Under the pieces are notes generated by a model. It saw only the letters and a list, made by a program, of their open reading frames with translations. It did no database searches and was not told the DNA's origin. From contig NC_063020.1 of assembly GCF_020509005.1 (NCBI RefSeq), positions 1,550,001 to 1,614,000 of the forward strand: 64,000 bases of DNA, in the 5' to 3' direction. This DNA comes from Fulvia fulva (taxonomy: Eukaryota > Ascomycota > Dothideomycetes > Mycosphaerellales > Mycosphaerellaceae). Position numbers and translations under genes: made by a program. Below, piece after piece: positions 52,555 to 63,600 of the stretch (its first letter is position 1; the number at the start of each line of letters is the position of its first letter).

Positions 52555-54138
52555 TCATAGCTTCTCATAAGCTCTCCACCACAATCCCATGTTGGCCGCC
52601 ACTAACAGATCTAGCATCTTCAGCCCCTCGGGCTCGATGATCAACTTGCCTAGCTTTGCTTGCTTGCCCCCAAATCCACCTCCTGCCCTTTCCTGCCCCA
52701 GGGTAAGATCGAGCTTCCCATCATCGCCTATGATGAAGCTAGGGGTATCGTTCGCGTCTTCACTCGATTGTGTCCGCCCATGCAGTCGGTGGAAGTACGA
52801 AGAGCGCTTCTCTGAAAGCACGGTCGCCGCATTCCTCTGAGCAGTGGGCAAGTTGAATCGAAGCTCGCTGACTTCGGCGATCTTACCGCCATGATTCATG
52901 GGCAGCTCGTGTCGGCACTTCAAGCTTTTGCCGGTCGCTCCAGTAGAGAACTCGCATCTGCCATCCCACGGACTGGTGAAGGTGTAGCCCTTTCGACGAT
53001 CGTAGCTTGGCGAAGAAGAGTTGTTGATGCTCATATCAAGCGGACCGCGCACTGTCCTCCTTATGGGCAAATCTTCGCCTAGAGATGAGCCTGTTGAGCC
53101 GAATCTGCTGTGACCATAGTGGTGCTCGCCATACTTTGACCCAGGCATGTATAAACGTCTGCGAAATATGCCTTCGGGTGGAGGATCACTATCAGTCGAG
53201 GTCGAGGATGCAATACTCGTCCGAGATCCTGTTCGTTCATGACTACTGAACTGCATGTAAGAAGGATTCGAGAGGTGTAGATATAGTGGCGCACCACCCC
53301 GTTTTGTCCGCTGAGCTGCACTCGGATTACGTAGTGAATCAGAGCTGACTTCGTGAACAGGTGGATCGTGTATCGATGCCACGTTCCATTGCTCGTTCGA
53401 TGCGGGATCTCGCCGGATCACTGTCAATGAGCCTGGGTCCGGCCGGGTAGGTGGATCAGCAGTTTCTGGGGCCGGCTCGTACCTGCACTCATAGGGATTC
53501 ACATCATCGCTATGCTCAGCTCGTCGCAACAAGCGAACATTATCGGCATGCAAAGTTGAAGGTGGCGCAGAATGCTCCTCAGGAGGTGGCGTCGGGAGCG
53601 GCCTGCGCTGAAGAGTAGATTGACGTAGACCAAGACCATGTTGAGGCACCGGTGGACCAGAATCATTGCTCGACCCGATGGGCTTCCTTGCAATCTGCTT
53701 GGTGGTCGGCGGCATTGAAGGTCGCTGTTGGGCGCGCGAGAAGTCGTCGTCTACTGGGTAGGGAGGCGTCAACGGCGCCTGTGGTCGTGCAGGTAGTGCT
53801 GGCTTCCTTCTGATACTGTCATGAGGTACTGGCCGTAGCTGCGATGCTTCGGTGTTGACGGACGATGGTCGTCTTGGGGTGTCCTCATAGTCCTCTTGGC
53901 AACTGACGTGAACGTAGTAAAGCGAGCTTTGCACATCTTCTGCCGTGACAACTTTCTCCCGCGGCTTTATCGGCGTTAAAAAGACGTCCCGGCTTCCAGG
54001 CACTCGTGCAATGTACAGCACAAGCGGTAGGCGTGGGTAATCTGTTGGCGCGTTCGGATGTGCCGGAGGATTTGTCGCAATGTCTGTGACTTGTGATAGC
54101 GAGGTCGCTTCTACCGCTGTATCCATGTCGTATGTCAT
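52555..54138 (-). CDS. Large proline-rich hypothetical protein with conserved C-terminus
   Basis: 527 aa from ATG 54138 (the frame opens further upstream but without ATG). Residues 1-90 look folded (DYPRLPLVLYIARVPGSRDVFLTPIK). Residues 90-330 are Pro/Arg/Ser-rich and disordered (RPLPTPPPEEHSAPP). The C-terminal 150 residues carry a conserved-looking block with YTFTSPWDGRCEFSTGATGK, LKCRHELP and VSELRFNLP, then FIIGDDGKLDLTLGQERAGGG and a hydrophobic end. The pattern is familiar from many ascomycete hypothetical proteins but I know no function. It is divergent from the Rrp14 gene with a 439-bp shared upstream region. Confidence 0.7.
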   Translation of the reverse strand: MTYDMDTAVEATSLSQVTDIATNPPAHPNAPTDYPRLPLVLYIARVPGSRDVFLTPIKPREKVVTAEDVQSSLYYVHVSCQEDYEDTPRRPSSVNTEASQLRPVPHDSIRRKPALPARPQAPLTPPYPVDDDFSRAQQRPSMPPTTKQIARKPIGSSNDSGPPVPQHGLGLRQSTLQRRPLPTPPPEEHSAPPSTLHADNVRLLRRAEHSDDVNPYECRYEPAPETADPPTRPDPGSLTVIRRDPASNEQWNVASIHDPPVHEVSSDSLRNPSAAQRTKRGGAPLYLHLSNPSYMQFSSHERTGSRTSIASSTSTDSDPPPEGIFRRRLYMPGSKYGEHHYGHSRFGSTGSSLGEDLPIRRTVRGPLDMSINNSSSPSYDRRKGYTFTSPWDGRCEFSTGATGKSLKCRHELPMNHGGKIAEVSELRFNLPTAQRNAATVLSEKRSSYFHRLHGRTQSSEDANDTPSFIIGDDGKLDLTLGQERAGGGFGGKQAKLGKLIIEPEGLKMLDLLVAANMGLWWRAYEKL

Positions 54139-54577
54139 GCTGTGCAGGAAAGAGTCGCGATGTTGCTGGGTGGCGGTCAGGTGCAGTCTGCTTGAACAGT
54201 CCAAGGTGCGAGTATATCCTGCGTCCAGGCAGGCGCATTCGCGAGGAGGACCCGAGTGGCTGTGTTCATCAGGCCATGTAAGGCGACCGCGTCCTTGTCG
54301 CGTTGATCACCGCCAGCGAGTTGTATGTGTACGCAAAGTAATAGTGGAGAACATCACGATCATCTCGTCGATTGGGCTTACATGCACCTTGCACAGCATA
54401 AACATTGTCGCCGTAGTGCATCGCGTTCGTCGTCCGAGGCGTTGGGCTTTGACCAGGCGCGTGCCAGGACGGGACCCCACTTTTGGCGCTAACGTCGAAG
54501 ATGTTTCGAATTCCATCATTTTGAATTTCGCACCATCACAATCGCTACGCCTGACCTCGCTCATACATCCTGATATC
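54139..54577. promoter_or_regulatory. Divergent promoter region between the proline-rich gene and RRP14
   Basis: 439 bp separate the two ATGs. Both genes must take their promoters from here. The upstream open frames that extend into it on both strands have no ATG in good context. Confidence 0.45.
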
Positions 54578-56334
54578 ATGGCTGAAAAGGAGACAGACCC
54601 GCTCGATGGTCTCGAGGTATGCTCTTGGACAGACACCAGTAAAATCGGTGCGATCTAACACGACTTTCGCAGGAGCGCCTGCAAAGCCATGCCAAGGCCT
54701 TCGAATCGCTACTCGCATTAACACCAGCACGTGAACACTACGGCAGCCAGATAGACGACGGCCTGGATCCGAGCGAACAATGGAACCGCAAGAAGCAGAC
54801 CAAAGAGCAGAAAAAAGCTGCGAAGAAAGCCAAGCTCGACCCTGCGAACCAAAAGACCGCCTTAGACGTCATGAAGGACCGCGAAAAGAAGCGAAAGCGC
54901 GAGCTGCGTATGGACGACGAGGAGCATGCTGAGCAAGCTGAGGCGGACGAAACGACGAAGACCAACAAAAGGCAGAAGAAAGAGCTGAGCGCAGAGGACG
55001 AAGAGGCGAAGCGAAAGGCATATGTCGAGAAGCGGAAAGAGAAGCGCGAGAAGCACAGAGAGAAGAAGTTGAAGAAGGCTGAGAAAGCTGAGGCGAAAAA
55101 GGCCGCAAAACACGATCGGGATCGGGCAGAAGCAGCGTTGGAGAATGAAGCAACTGCTGGCGCGGAATCTGAAGACGACGACGACGATGATGCACCACTG
55201 GAGCAGATGGATGCCTCTGAGCTTGGCAAGGTCGACTTCTCCGGTCTAGCAGCCTCAGACGACGAGGAGAACGACGACGGGCAGGGAGACGCCGCCGAAG
55301 CCTCATCTGCGCCGACGAGTCCGCAGGTCGACAGCCCTGCATTCGACATTGCCACAAACCACTCTGAAGCATCATCCTCATCATCAATAGTGCCGCCGTC
55401 CGAAGAGCCCAAAAAGGCTGCGCGAAGCACATCGACATCCAGCAAACCAGGACTGAAGCTCGACCTCTCCGAACAGTCAAAGCCTATGCAAAAGCCTCTA
55501 CCAAAGTTTGACGACATTCCCTCCGGCACATCATCACCAAAACTTCAACTACCAGACATCGATCAAACACAACTCCAAGAACGACTGCGCAAGCGAATAG
55601 ACGAGCTTCGTGCACGGCGGAAAGCAGATGGCGGTGAAGGCAAGCCGGCCAAGAGCAGACAAGAACTTCTCGAGCAACGGCGGAAGAAGGAGGAACAACG
55701 GAAGGCGCACAAGAAAGAGTTGCGACAAAAGGCTAAGGAAGAGGAGGCGCAGAAGCGGGAAGAACAACTTCGTGGATCTGGCAGCCCACTGTCGACAGAC
55801 ATCTTCAGCCGTGCGTCTCCGCGGCCGCAAGAGAACAACTTCAGCTTCAGCAGACTCGCGTTCGCTGATGGTAGTGCTGCGGATGCTTCGCTGAGTAAGG
55901 TGCGCGATGCGAAGAAGCGTAAGGGACCACAAGACCCGAGGACCGCTCTGCAAGCAGCGGAGAAGAAGCAGGCACGGATCAACAGCTTCGATGAGGAGAA
56001 GAGGAAGGACATTGCAGAGAAGGACATGTGGCTCAACGCGAAGAAGCACGCGCATGGAGAACGGGTAAGAGACGACACCAGTTTGCTGAAGAAGGCGTTG
56101 AAGCGCAAGGAGAAGCAGAAGGGCAAGTCAGCTGAGGAGTGGAGGGAGCGCCAAGACAACGTGGTGAAGGGCAAGGAGATGAAGCAGAAGAAGCGGGAAG
56201 CCAACCTGGCGAAGAGGAGGGATGACAAAGGCAGTAAGGGCAACAAGAAGAAGCCGTCAAGCGGGAAAGGTGGTGGTGGTGGTGGTGGTAAGAAGAAAGG
56301 TAGACCGGGCTTTGAAGGGCGGTTCAAGGCTTGA
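54578..56334 (+). CDS. RRP14: Ribosomal RNA-processing protein 14 / SURF6 homologue
   Basis: Exon 1 54578-54616 (13 codons), intron 54617-54672 (56 bp, GTATGC..CGCAG), exon 2 54673-56334; 566 aa. The N-terminus LEERLQSHAKAFESLLALTPAREHYG and EQWNRKKQTKEQKKAAKKAKLD is the Rrp14 N-terminal domain. The middle is highly charged. The C-terminal SURF6 domain (about 300-560) has RLRKRIDELRARRKADG, FSFSRLAFADG, KDMWLNAKKHAHGERVRDD, LLKKALKRKEKQKGKSAEEW and a basic end GRPGFEGRFK. The family is nucleolar and acts in early assembly and cleavage steps of pre-60S and pre-40S ribosomes. Lys/Glu-rich coiled-coil composition and length fit. Intact. Confidence 0.93.
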
Positions 56335-56917
56335 TGGAGAGAATGTATATGATAATTGATGGCAAGAGCTGAATGTCAACACCTTTTGCAGGCAGGCCTA
56401 CTACAGTGTGGCCACAGCAGCGAGCGATCGCCTTTCTGGTGTATCGGCCTGGGCATGAGTGGGTGAACGAACCACACTCCATATGCTGACTCGACTCACC
56501 AGTCCGATCACCCGCACACAATTGAACACCACGAAGCCTCAGTACTCGCATCAAAGGCCGATGGCGATATCATGACTTCAGCAACGCTTCGCGGGCTATG
56601 TTCACGGAACCGAGTAGGCCATTCACCAGGTGCAGATCCTCGATCTGGAATCGATCGAAGCTGTATGCTCCAATGGCATCTGATTCACTTTGTTGATGTC
56701 CGTGCTCAGACGCTAGAGACATCAAAAAGGGAACTTCACAATCTCATTCTGCTTTCACTAGAGTCCCGGATTCCTTTCACAGACTACCACATCGCGTTGC
56801 ACCACTTGCCTGGTACCAAAAGCTTGCGACACACATATCGCATCCCGACTCGCTGAGGACTCCGACACACTTGGACACCAGCACGAAGAACTTCGAGGAC
56901 GTTCCGATTAGCTCAGT
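56335..56917. other. Intergenic, no gene seen
   Basis: 583 bp after RRP14. A 94-codon plus frame at 56572-56856 has no familiar sequence and is probably chance. Confidence 0.35.
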
Positions 56918-57653
56918 ATGGGCAACAACAGCTCCATCCCGAGCCAGACTTGCCGGTTCTTCGACCTACCCGCCGAGATGAGGAACGAGATCTACTTCCT
57001 GACACTCAAGCATGATCGGCAAACTGGCAGCAAGGCAACGCCGGCGCTACTGCGTACGTGCAAGCAGATCTATGCCGAGGCGATCCAGGTTCTGCATGCA
57101 CAGAGTATGCTCTCCATCAAGATCGACCACTGGTACAGTTCCTTCCTCAAGGACAGGAAGATTGTCGTTCGCATGGTGTACATCATCTACTACGGCACCT
57201 CCTGGCAGAGTGCCTTCTGCTATAGCCTCGGGCTGTGCAAGCCGCTCCCAGCAGATACCATGAGGATCCGCAACCTTCATCTGTACTTCGCACACTCGCC
57301 CTATTTCGAGAATCGCATTTGCATGAATGCTGGCAGATCTTCAGAGACGGTTACAACGAAATAGATGCAGCGGACCAGACCCTCGCCGTTCAAGCTTGGC
57401 TCCTGAGCGACTGGGCCTTCAGCTCATGTTCGAGCCGCTTTACAGCCTACCTACTACCACGGAGATCACTGTGGAAGCGCGCGCATTCGCATGGCCAACA
57501 ACGGCGTCATGGAGATGGGCGCCGAGGAGTATTGTTTACATTGCCGCTTGGAAGCGGGTAACTCAGCACGTACAGATGCTGATCGACCAGGAGGTGATGC
57601 CCACGATCGTCAGCCGCTCAATCCGTTCCGTCGGTTCGAGAGACGTCTCGTAG
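56918..57653 (+). pseudogene. LPAEMRN-motif protein, member 3, with two apparent frameshifts
   Basis: ATG 56918 gives CRFFDLPAEMRNEIYFLTLKH, then PALLRTCKQIYAEAIQVLH, the family signature, and reads to about 57300 (RIRNLHLYFAHSP). Protein-like sequence then continues in the next frame (LFRESHLHECWQIFRDGY..AWLLSD, to about 57410). It moves on in the third (LGLQLMFEPLYSLPTTTEITVEARAFAWP..IVYIAAWKRV) to TGA/TAG near 57653. Each step is -1. In its own frame the product is only 148 aa, about half the usual length. Either decayed or affected by base-call deletions. The exact sites of the shifts are not certain. Confidence 0.55.
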
Positions 57654-58075
57654 GCCACATCACCGAGTCAAGGCACTACGAAAGACGTTTAGACTCTACT
57701 CGGAACGCCCGTATTCGAGGAGTCGCACGGGAAGACACACTCACCTTCCCGACACTTTGTCGCGCATTGTGACCACCTGAAGTGGAGGAGCACTATGGAC
57801 GAGCTCGGCATCACGATTCAGGACAGGCACAGTCTTGATTGACGTACGCATGAGGGGGGAGGGGGGAGCTGTGCTTTGCTGCACTAGATTGATGGCGATC
57901 ATACTTGTTAGAGACAGTACCTGATGCTGTGTACCTGCATCCGTTGGAGGAACGACACTGAGCTCGGTGGACATTGTACCGAAGGACGAGACTTGCGTTC
58001 GTACTAGCTGTATAGAAGAAGCAAAGCAACTCAGATGGAACACCATCGTATTCGGACAATCGTCAGTCTAAATCA
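57654..58075. other. Upstream region of the GH28 gene, no gene seen
   Basis: Short frames only. A G-rich run (GGGGGGAGGGGGGAGC) lies near 57854. Confidence 0.4.
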
Positions 58076-59427
58076 ATGATGGCAAAACTCACTTTCGCTC
58101 TGTCGACGATCCTTTGCTGGTTCTTGTCACTAACTGTAGCAACACCAACTCTCACCCGCCGCACGACCTGTACCATCCCAGCTCATGGCAATGGCACAGA
58201 CGACACCCCAGCCATCTTAACAGCCTCCAAAGAATGTGGTGATGGCGGCCACATCATTTTCACCCCGAACACGACCTACCATATTGCCACAGTAATGAAC
58301 ACGACCGCCCTATCAGATGTCACGATCGACATCCACGGCACACTCCTCTGGTCTACCGACCTAGACTACTGGCTCAGCAACTCCCTCTCCGTAGGCTACC
58401 AGAACCAATCCTCCGCCTGGTTCCTCGGCGGCTCCAACATCCACGTCAACGGCCATGGCATCGGGACCCTCGACGGCAACGGCCAAGCCTGGTATGACTT
58501 CGTCCAGGGCGAATCAAATTATCCCAACAGACCCATGGGCCTCACAATTTGGGGTGCAAACGATTCAACATTCGAAGGTCTAAACTTCCGTCAGAGCCAA
58601 ATGTGGACGATGGCAATCATCCACTCAAACAATCTCCTGATGCAAGACATCTCAGTCAACAGTACCTCTGAGAACAACAGTCCCGCCCGCAACACCGATG
58701 GTGCGGATACGCTTTACTCGAACAACATCACGATGCGGCGCTGGAGCGTCGATAATGGCGACGATGCCATTGCGCTTAAAGGGAACTCGACGAATGTGCT
58801 CATTGAAGACTGTGTTTTCCGTACAGGCCAGGGCTTTGCTTTGGGTAGTATTGGACAGTATGAAGATCGGGTTGAAGTGATTGAGAATGTCGTGGTTAGG
58901 AACGTGACGAATATTGAGACGAAGTATGCGGCCTATGTGAAGACTTGGACGGGGGAAAGGAGTGGCTATCCACCAAATGGGGGTGGCGGTGGCAATGGGC
59001 GTGAGTAGTGTCTTTCTCCAAGAGGTGAGCGGAGCAATGAACTGACTTATGTGCAGGGATCCGTAACATTACGATCACAGACATCACCCTTGACCGTGGC
59101 AGAGCCTCGCCCTTCACGATCACGCAGTGCACAGCCTTTGGCGGCGTTACACCTGGCGATTGTGATACAAGCACGTTCAAAATCTCTGACATCTCCTTGA
59201 CGAACATCAAAGGCTCTGTCAATGCCAACACCGTCGCTATCATGCAATGCAGTGAAGCTGCCGGTGGCTGCGATGACATCCAGATCGAGGATGTGGTGGT
59301 CCAAAATATTGGAAGTTCTGCGAATGCTACGTTTCCGAATGCGTACAGGTATTTGTGTAGTAATGTGGATGAGCCCATAGGGTTCCAGTGTACTGGAAAT
59401 GGTACGACAAATCCGGGTGGGAGTTAG
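58076..59427 (+). CDS. GH28 exopolygalacturonase-like pectinase, secreted
   Basis: Two exons, 58076-59000 and 59057-59427, around a 56-bp intron (GTGAGT..GTGCAG); 431 aa. A signal peptide spans about 1-22 (MMAKLTFALSTILCWFLSLT..). The right-handed beta-helix of glycoside hydrolase family 28 shows N206-T-D208, the pair D229-D230 (DNGDDAIAL), GQGFALGSIGQY at 251-262 and KTWTGERSGYPPNGGGGG near 289-306, the layout of PgxC-type exo-acting members. Two usual active-site words differ: GHG is GQG and RIK is YVK, as seen in some exo-type members. Eight or more N-x-S/T sites fit secretion. It removes terminal galacturonate-type units from pectin; exact substrate not readable. It points to growth on or in plant tissue. 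Confidence 0.9.
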
Positions 59428-59666
59428 ACATCATGGCGTTGTGAGAAAGAGGTCTTGACGAGGCCATTGGTCATCCACTTATTGGGATAGGATGGCACGA
59501 AAACTGAAGTACCTTGGCGAATATTTCGTAGTCGCGTGAAGACCCGCGACATCTGTCTGACGTCTCTGACCATGTCACTGCTCCCACAACATACTTTGCC
59601 GCGAGTTTTCCTTTGTGTGCACAGCCCCAAGCACCGCCTCCACGCTTTGTGGTTGATCTTGAGCGC

Positions 59667-60437
59667 TCATACCGTACGGATGCTCTGATCGCCGGTACCC
59701 TCTGCCTCTACCTCCACTTCCTGGTCGTGGTCCTCATAAAGTAGCATCTTCTCACACCGTCCCTCCTTGCTAAGCTCCATCCACGACTTCACAATCGGCA
59801 TACGTCTTACATTAACAGTCCAAGCCGGTGGTAGCTGATGTGGAACAGTGTCAAGGATGAATTCATGTTCCTCGACATCGCCAAACTCCTTATCCTCTTC
59901 CCACCGGAGACGGCACTCCGACAACAGCAGTTCTTCTAATCCTTCGTCACTGTGCTCCTCAGCGTCGAAGGCGTTGATCTGAACATGTCTCTTCTCAGTC
60001 TCGTCTCCCTCCCTGAACGCGTCTAAGAGCGTAGCCGTAATGCTTGGGAGGTGTTCCGAGGGCCAGGGGCCTTTTGACTGCAGGCCGACATTGATCTGCA
60101 GGACCGCAACTTTTTGGAGCTCGCGGCATGTAATTTCGTCGTCGATCGTCTCGATGATAGGATGCTGGAGACATTTCTCCATCTGCTTGGGCTTGTAATC
60201 CGCGTGATAGGTGAGACGTAGTGCGCTATGGCTCTGGAAGATGCCCTTGGCCTCATTGTTGACCTGCTTCGAGACTTGAAGGAGAGCGAGGTTGACCGTA
60301 CGACCTGGGGCTCGATCGTGGACCAGTGCTTCGTCGTAGATGTTGTAACGAAGCTCGGCCGGCAACTTCAGGAAGGGGAACTTCTTCGTAGTCGCCTCGA
60401 GTCTCAAGCGCTGGAAAGCTGTCGGGAGATCTTCCAT
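59667..60437 (-). CDS. F-box-like LPAELRN-motif protein, member 4
   Basis: 256 aa from ATG 60437 (a TTG 19 codons upstream only lengthens the frame). FPFLKLPAELRYNIYDEALVH at about 20-40 is the family signature, followed by LALLQVSKQVNNEAKGIFQ as in member 1. It has a beta-rich middle (LQKVAVLQINVGLQ) and an acidic C-terminus (EDHDQEVEVEAEG). No intron and no break. It lies convergent with the GH28 gene, 240 bp from its end. Function unknown. Confidence 0.75.
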   Translation of the reverse strand: MEDLPTAFQRLRLEATTKKFPFLKLPAELRYNIYDEALVHDRAPGRTVNLALLQVSKQVNNEAKGIFQSHSALRLTYHADYKPKQMEKCLQHPIIETIDDEITCRELQKVAVLQINVGLQSKGPWPSEHLPSITATLLDAFREGDETEKRHVQINAFDAEEHSDEGLEELLLSECRLRWEEDKEFGDVEEHEFILDTVPHQLPPAWTVNVRRMPIVKSWMELSKEGRCEKMLLYEDHDQEVEVEAEGTGDQSIRTV

Positions 60438-60629
60438 CGCGAGTTGTGGGTTGTTGGAAGTTGATGGTTGAAGTTGATGGTTGTGGGGGATCAATTGTCG
60501 GTCGCTGGGTGCAAAGCAGTTATGTGGTGAGTTGAGAAAAAGTTAAGGCGAAGAACGCCAAAAATTTGGTGTGAGTCATGTGCCGACGTCTCACTTCACT
60601 CCGCCTCGCCAATTCACTGGCTCAATCTT

Positions 60630-63600
60630 CTATGCGCTAGCCTCGCCCTCCGCCTGTCTACTCGCAACACTGCCTCCCTTCCACGCTTTCTTTGGATCCT
60701 CACTCTGCCTGTGCTCAGAGCCCTTCCCAACAGGTCCCCACCCACCACCACCCGGAGTTTTCACAATAATCCTCTCGCCAGGCTGCATCGATGCAGTATT
60801 CTTCGCGCCGAGCGATACGTGCAACTCCTCGTAGTCTTGCTGTTCACCACCATTCACGTCACTATTCGTCTGCGGCTTCGTCTCGGCATCTGAGCCCTTG
60901 ACCTTCGGCACCTTTCGTACCCAAGTATTGTGACCACAAGAGGCGTCCTCTCCTCCGGCTAAGCCGTATGGATGATAGACTCGTCGCTCTGAGAGAATGC
61001 TGACCTGCACGGGTATGCGGAACTCAATGTCGCGCACGACTCCATCTCCACCTTTGTGCTGCCCCTTGCCGTGACTTCCAGGCCGTAGACTGAATTCTCT
61101 CAAAATCACTGGGTACCTTCTTTCGAAGACTTCCGCGTCAGTGATCCTCGTATTCGTCATATGCGTATGCACACCATTCGTTCCATCCCAAGTTGGCCCT
61201 GCACCACTGCCACCGGCAATAGTCTCGTAGTACCCGAATCCCTTCTCTGCGTCCTGCCCTGCGACATTGCCGCCAAAGCCGAAGGTGAGGTTGTTGGTAT
61301 CGCCTTGACTTGCGGCGCAGGCTTGGAAGGCCTTCAAGACAACATCCGTAACACGCTGAGAGGTGAGGACGTTTCCACCCACAACGGCGGCAGTCCCGGA
61401 TGGAGAGAGGAAGGACTTGGGCGGTATGATGACTTCAACTGGTTTAAGGCAGCCTTGGTTCAGCGGGATGTCCTCGCTGATCAGGCAGCGTAGACAGTAG
61501 ATAATGGCGGAGTAGGTGACGGCTTCCGGGGCGTTGGTGTTGCCATAGACTTCGGGTCCTGTTCCAGTGAAGTCAAAGACTGCCTCGCCCTTTTCTGCGT
61601 TGATCGTGATCTTGAGCTGGATCGGGCTGCCATCGTCCATGTAGTCTATTGCAGACAGATCTTGGCCTTCGAAGCGTTTCGATACATCCTTCAGGAGGTT
61701 GCGGACGCTGAGCTCGGCATTGTCCTGGATGTTGTGCATGTAGAACTGAACGACGTCTTCGCCGTAGTCTTCGATAAGCGTTAAGATCAAGTTGATGCCC
61801 TTCTGATTAGCCGCGATCTGTGCCTTCAGATCATTGAGATTGTCGGGAAGGCATCGCGTGCCGCTACAACCAGGATGTTGTGCTGGCTCGTGGAGCAATA
61901 GCTCTGTTATGCGCTCCTCATCAAAGTGGCCTTCTGACACAAGCTTCTCACTCTTGATCCTCGCTCCTTCCTGGATGAGCTCTCGAGAGTGAGGTGGCAT
62001 AGAGCCAGGTAGAATACCACCAATATCTGCATGATGTGCTCGCGATGCGACGTAGAACACGATGTTGTCACCACTGAATGCAGGTGTGATGACAGTGATG
62101 TCTGGCAAATGTGTTCCACCGAACATTGGATGGTTTGATACCAACACGTCGCCCTTTTTCAGCTTCCCACGCCAGATCTCAGCTTGCTTCCGTACGCAAG
62201 TCGACATGCTGCCTAGGTGGACTGGCAGATGTGGTGCATTGGCGACAAGACCACCATCGGCATCGAATAGTGCGCATGAATAATCTAGGCGCTCCTTGAC
62301 GTTCGTGCTGACGCTCGTCTTCTGCAGAGCGCGACCCATCTGCTCAGCAATGGCCATGAAGCGGTGGGCGAAGATACTTAGCATGATAGGGTCGACCTCT
62401 TTCGTGGTCACCTTCTTGTTCTGGTGGTCGGGTTCACCAATGTTGATCACAACGTGCGTGTTGATGATCAAAGCGGTTGCCTCTGGTGTAACGACAATCG
62501 TTTGTGTACCATCCGCGATGATTGCAGGACCTCGAATCCGATCACCAACAGCCAGCTCTCCAAGCTTGTAGACGGCAGTGTCTTGACGACCGCCTTCGAA
62601 ATACACCTTCCGTTGACCGTAGACTTTGGCATCCTTGCCCAGGTCTTTGGGCGTGATCTCTTTTAGTTGTTGATCGACGGTCTTTTCCAGACCTTCGAAC
62701 GTTTTGCCAATGCCTCTCGCTCGGACATCGTCGATTATGATGTCTCGATCAGGTAGAGTGAAGCCGAACTCTTGCTCGTGCTGCTTCACAAACGCTTTGC
62801 CGAACGCCCACTCATCGCCATCAGCCTCTTCGCCTGTTGGCTTGATTATCATCAACGCAGACTCTGTGCCTCGGTACCGCATGTTCAGATACTCTTCAAA
62901 ATGGATGTTGGATCCGTCGAACCCTTGATCGCGTAACGTCGCCGCGGACTTCTTCTTCAGCTCTTCCATCTTGTCCTGCAGATATTGCTTGACGTCCTGG
63001 TCCTTATCCGACCATACCTTGGATTCAGGCTCCTGCCTTTCATCGACGACATCCGCTAGAGCCATGCCGTACGCGCTGAGCACTGAAGAGTAGCGGTGGA
63101 CGAGAATCTGACCAATGCCAAGCGCCTCTGCGATGGCTACAGCATGTTGACCGCCCGCACCACCAAAAGTCGCAAGACGATGCTTGCTTGTGTCATGGCC
63201 TCTCGCTTCGGTGAGGGAGCGAATAGGCCTCGTCATTGTCTCGTTCGCAATTTTGATGAAGCCATTCGCTACCTCGTCTGGGCTCATGTTCTTGCCTTGC
63301 TCTTTGTTGATCTGTTCAGTGAGCTCTTTGAAAAGCTTCTCGCTTGCTTGCTCGTCCAGACCTTCGTCTTCGTTCTTGCCGAAAATCTTGGGGAAGAAGT
63401 CAGGAAGTAGTCGTCCTAAGAACAAGTTTGCGTCTGTTATGGCCAAGGGACCACCTTTGCGATAACATGCCGGGCCTGGATGAGCACCTGCACTCTCTGG
63501 TCCAACCACAAATAGGCCGTTCCGGAAGAAAAGTCTTGAGCCACCGCCAGCAGCGACTGTGTTGATATCTAGTTGTGGACTTTGTATTGTGACGCCGGCC

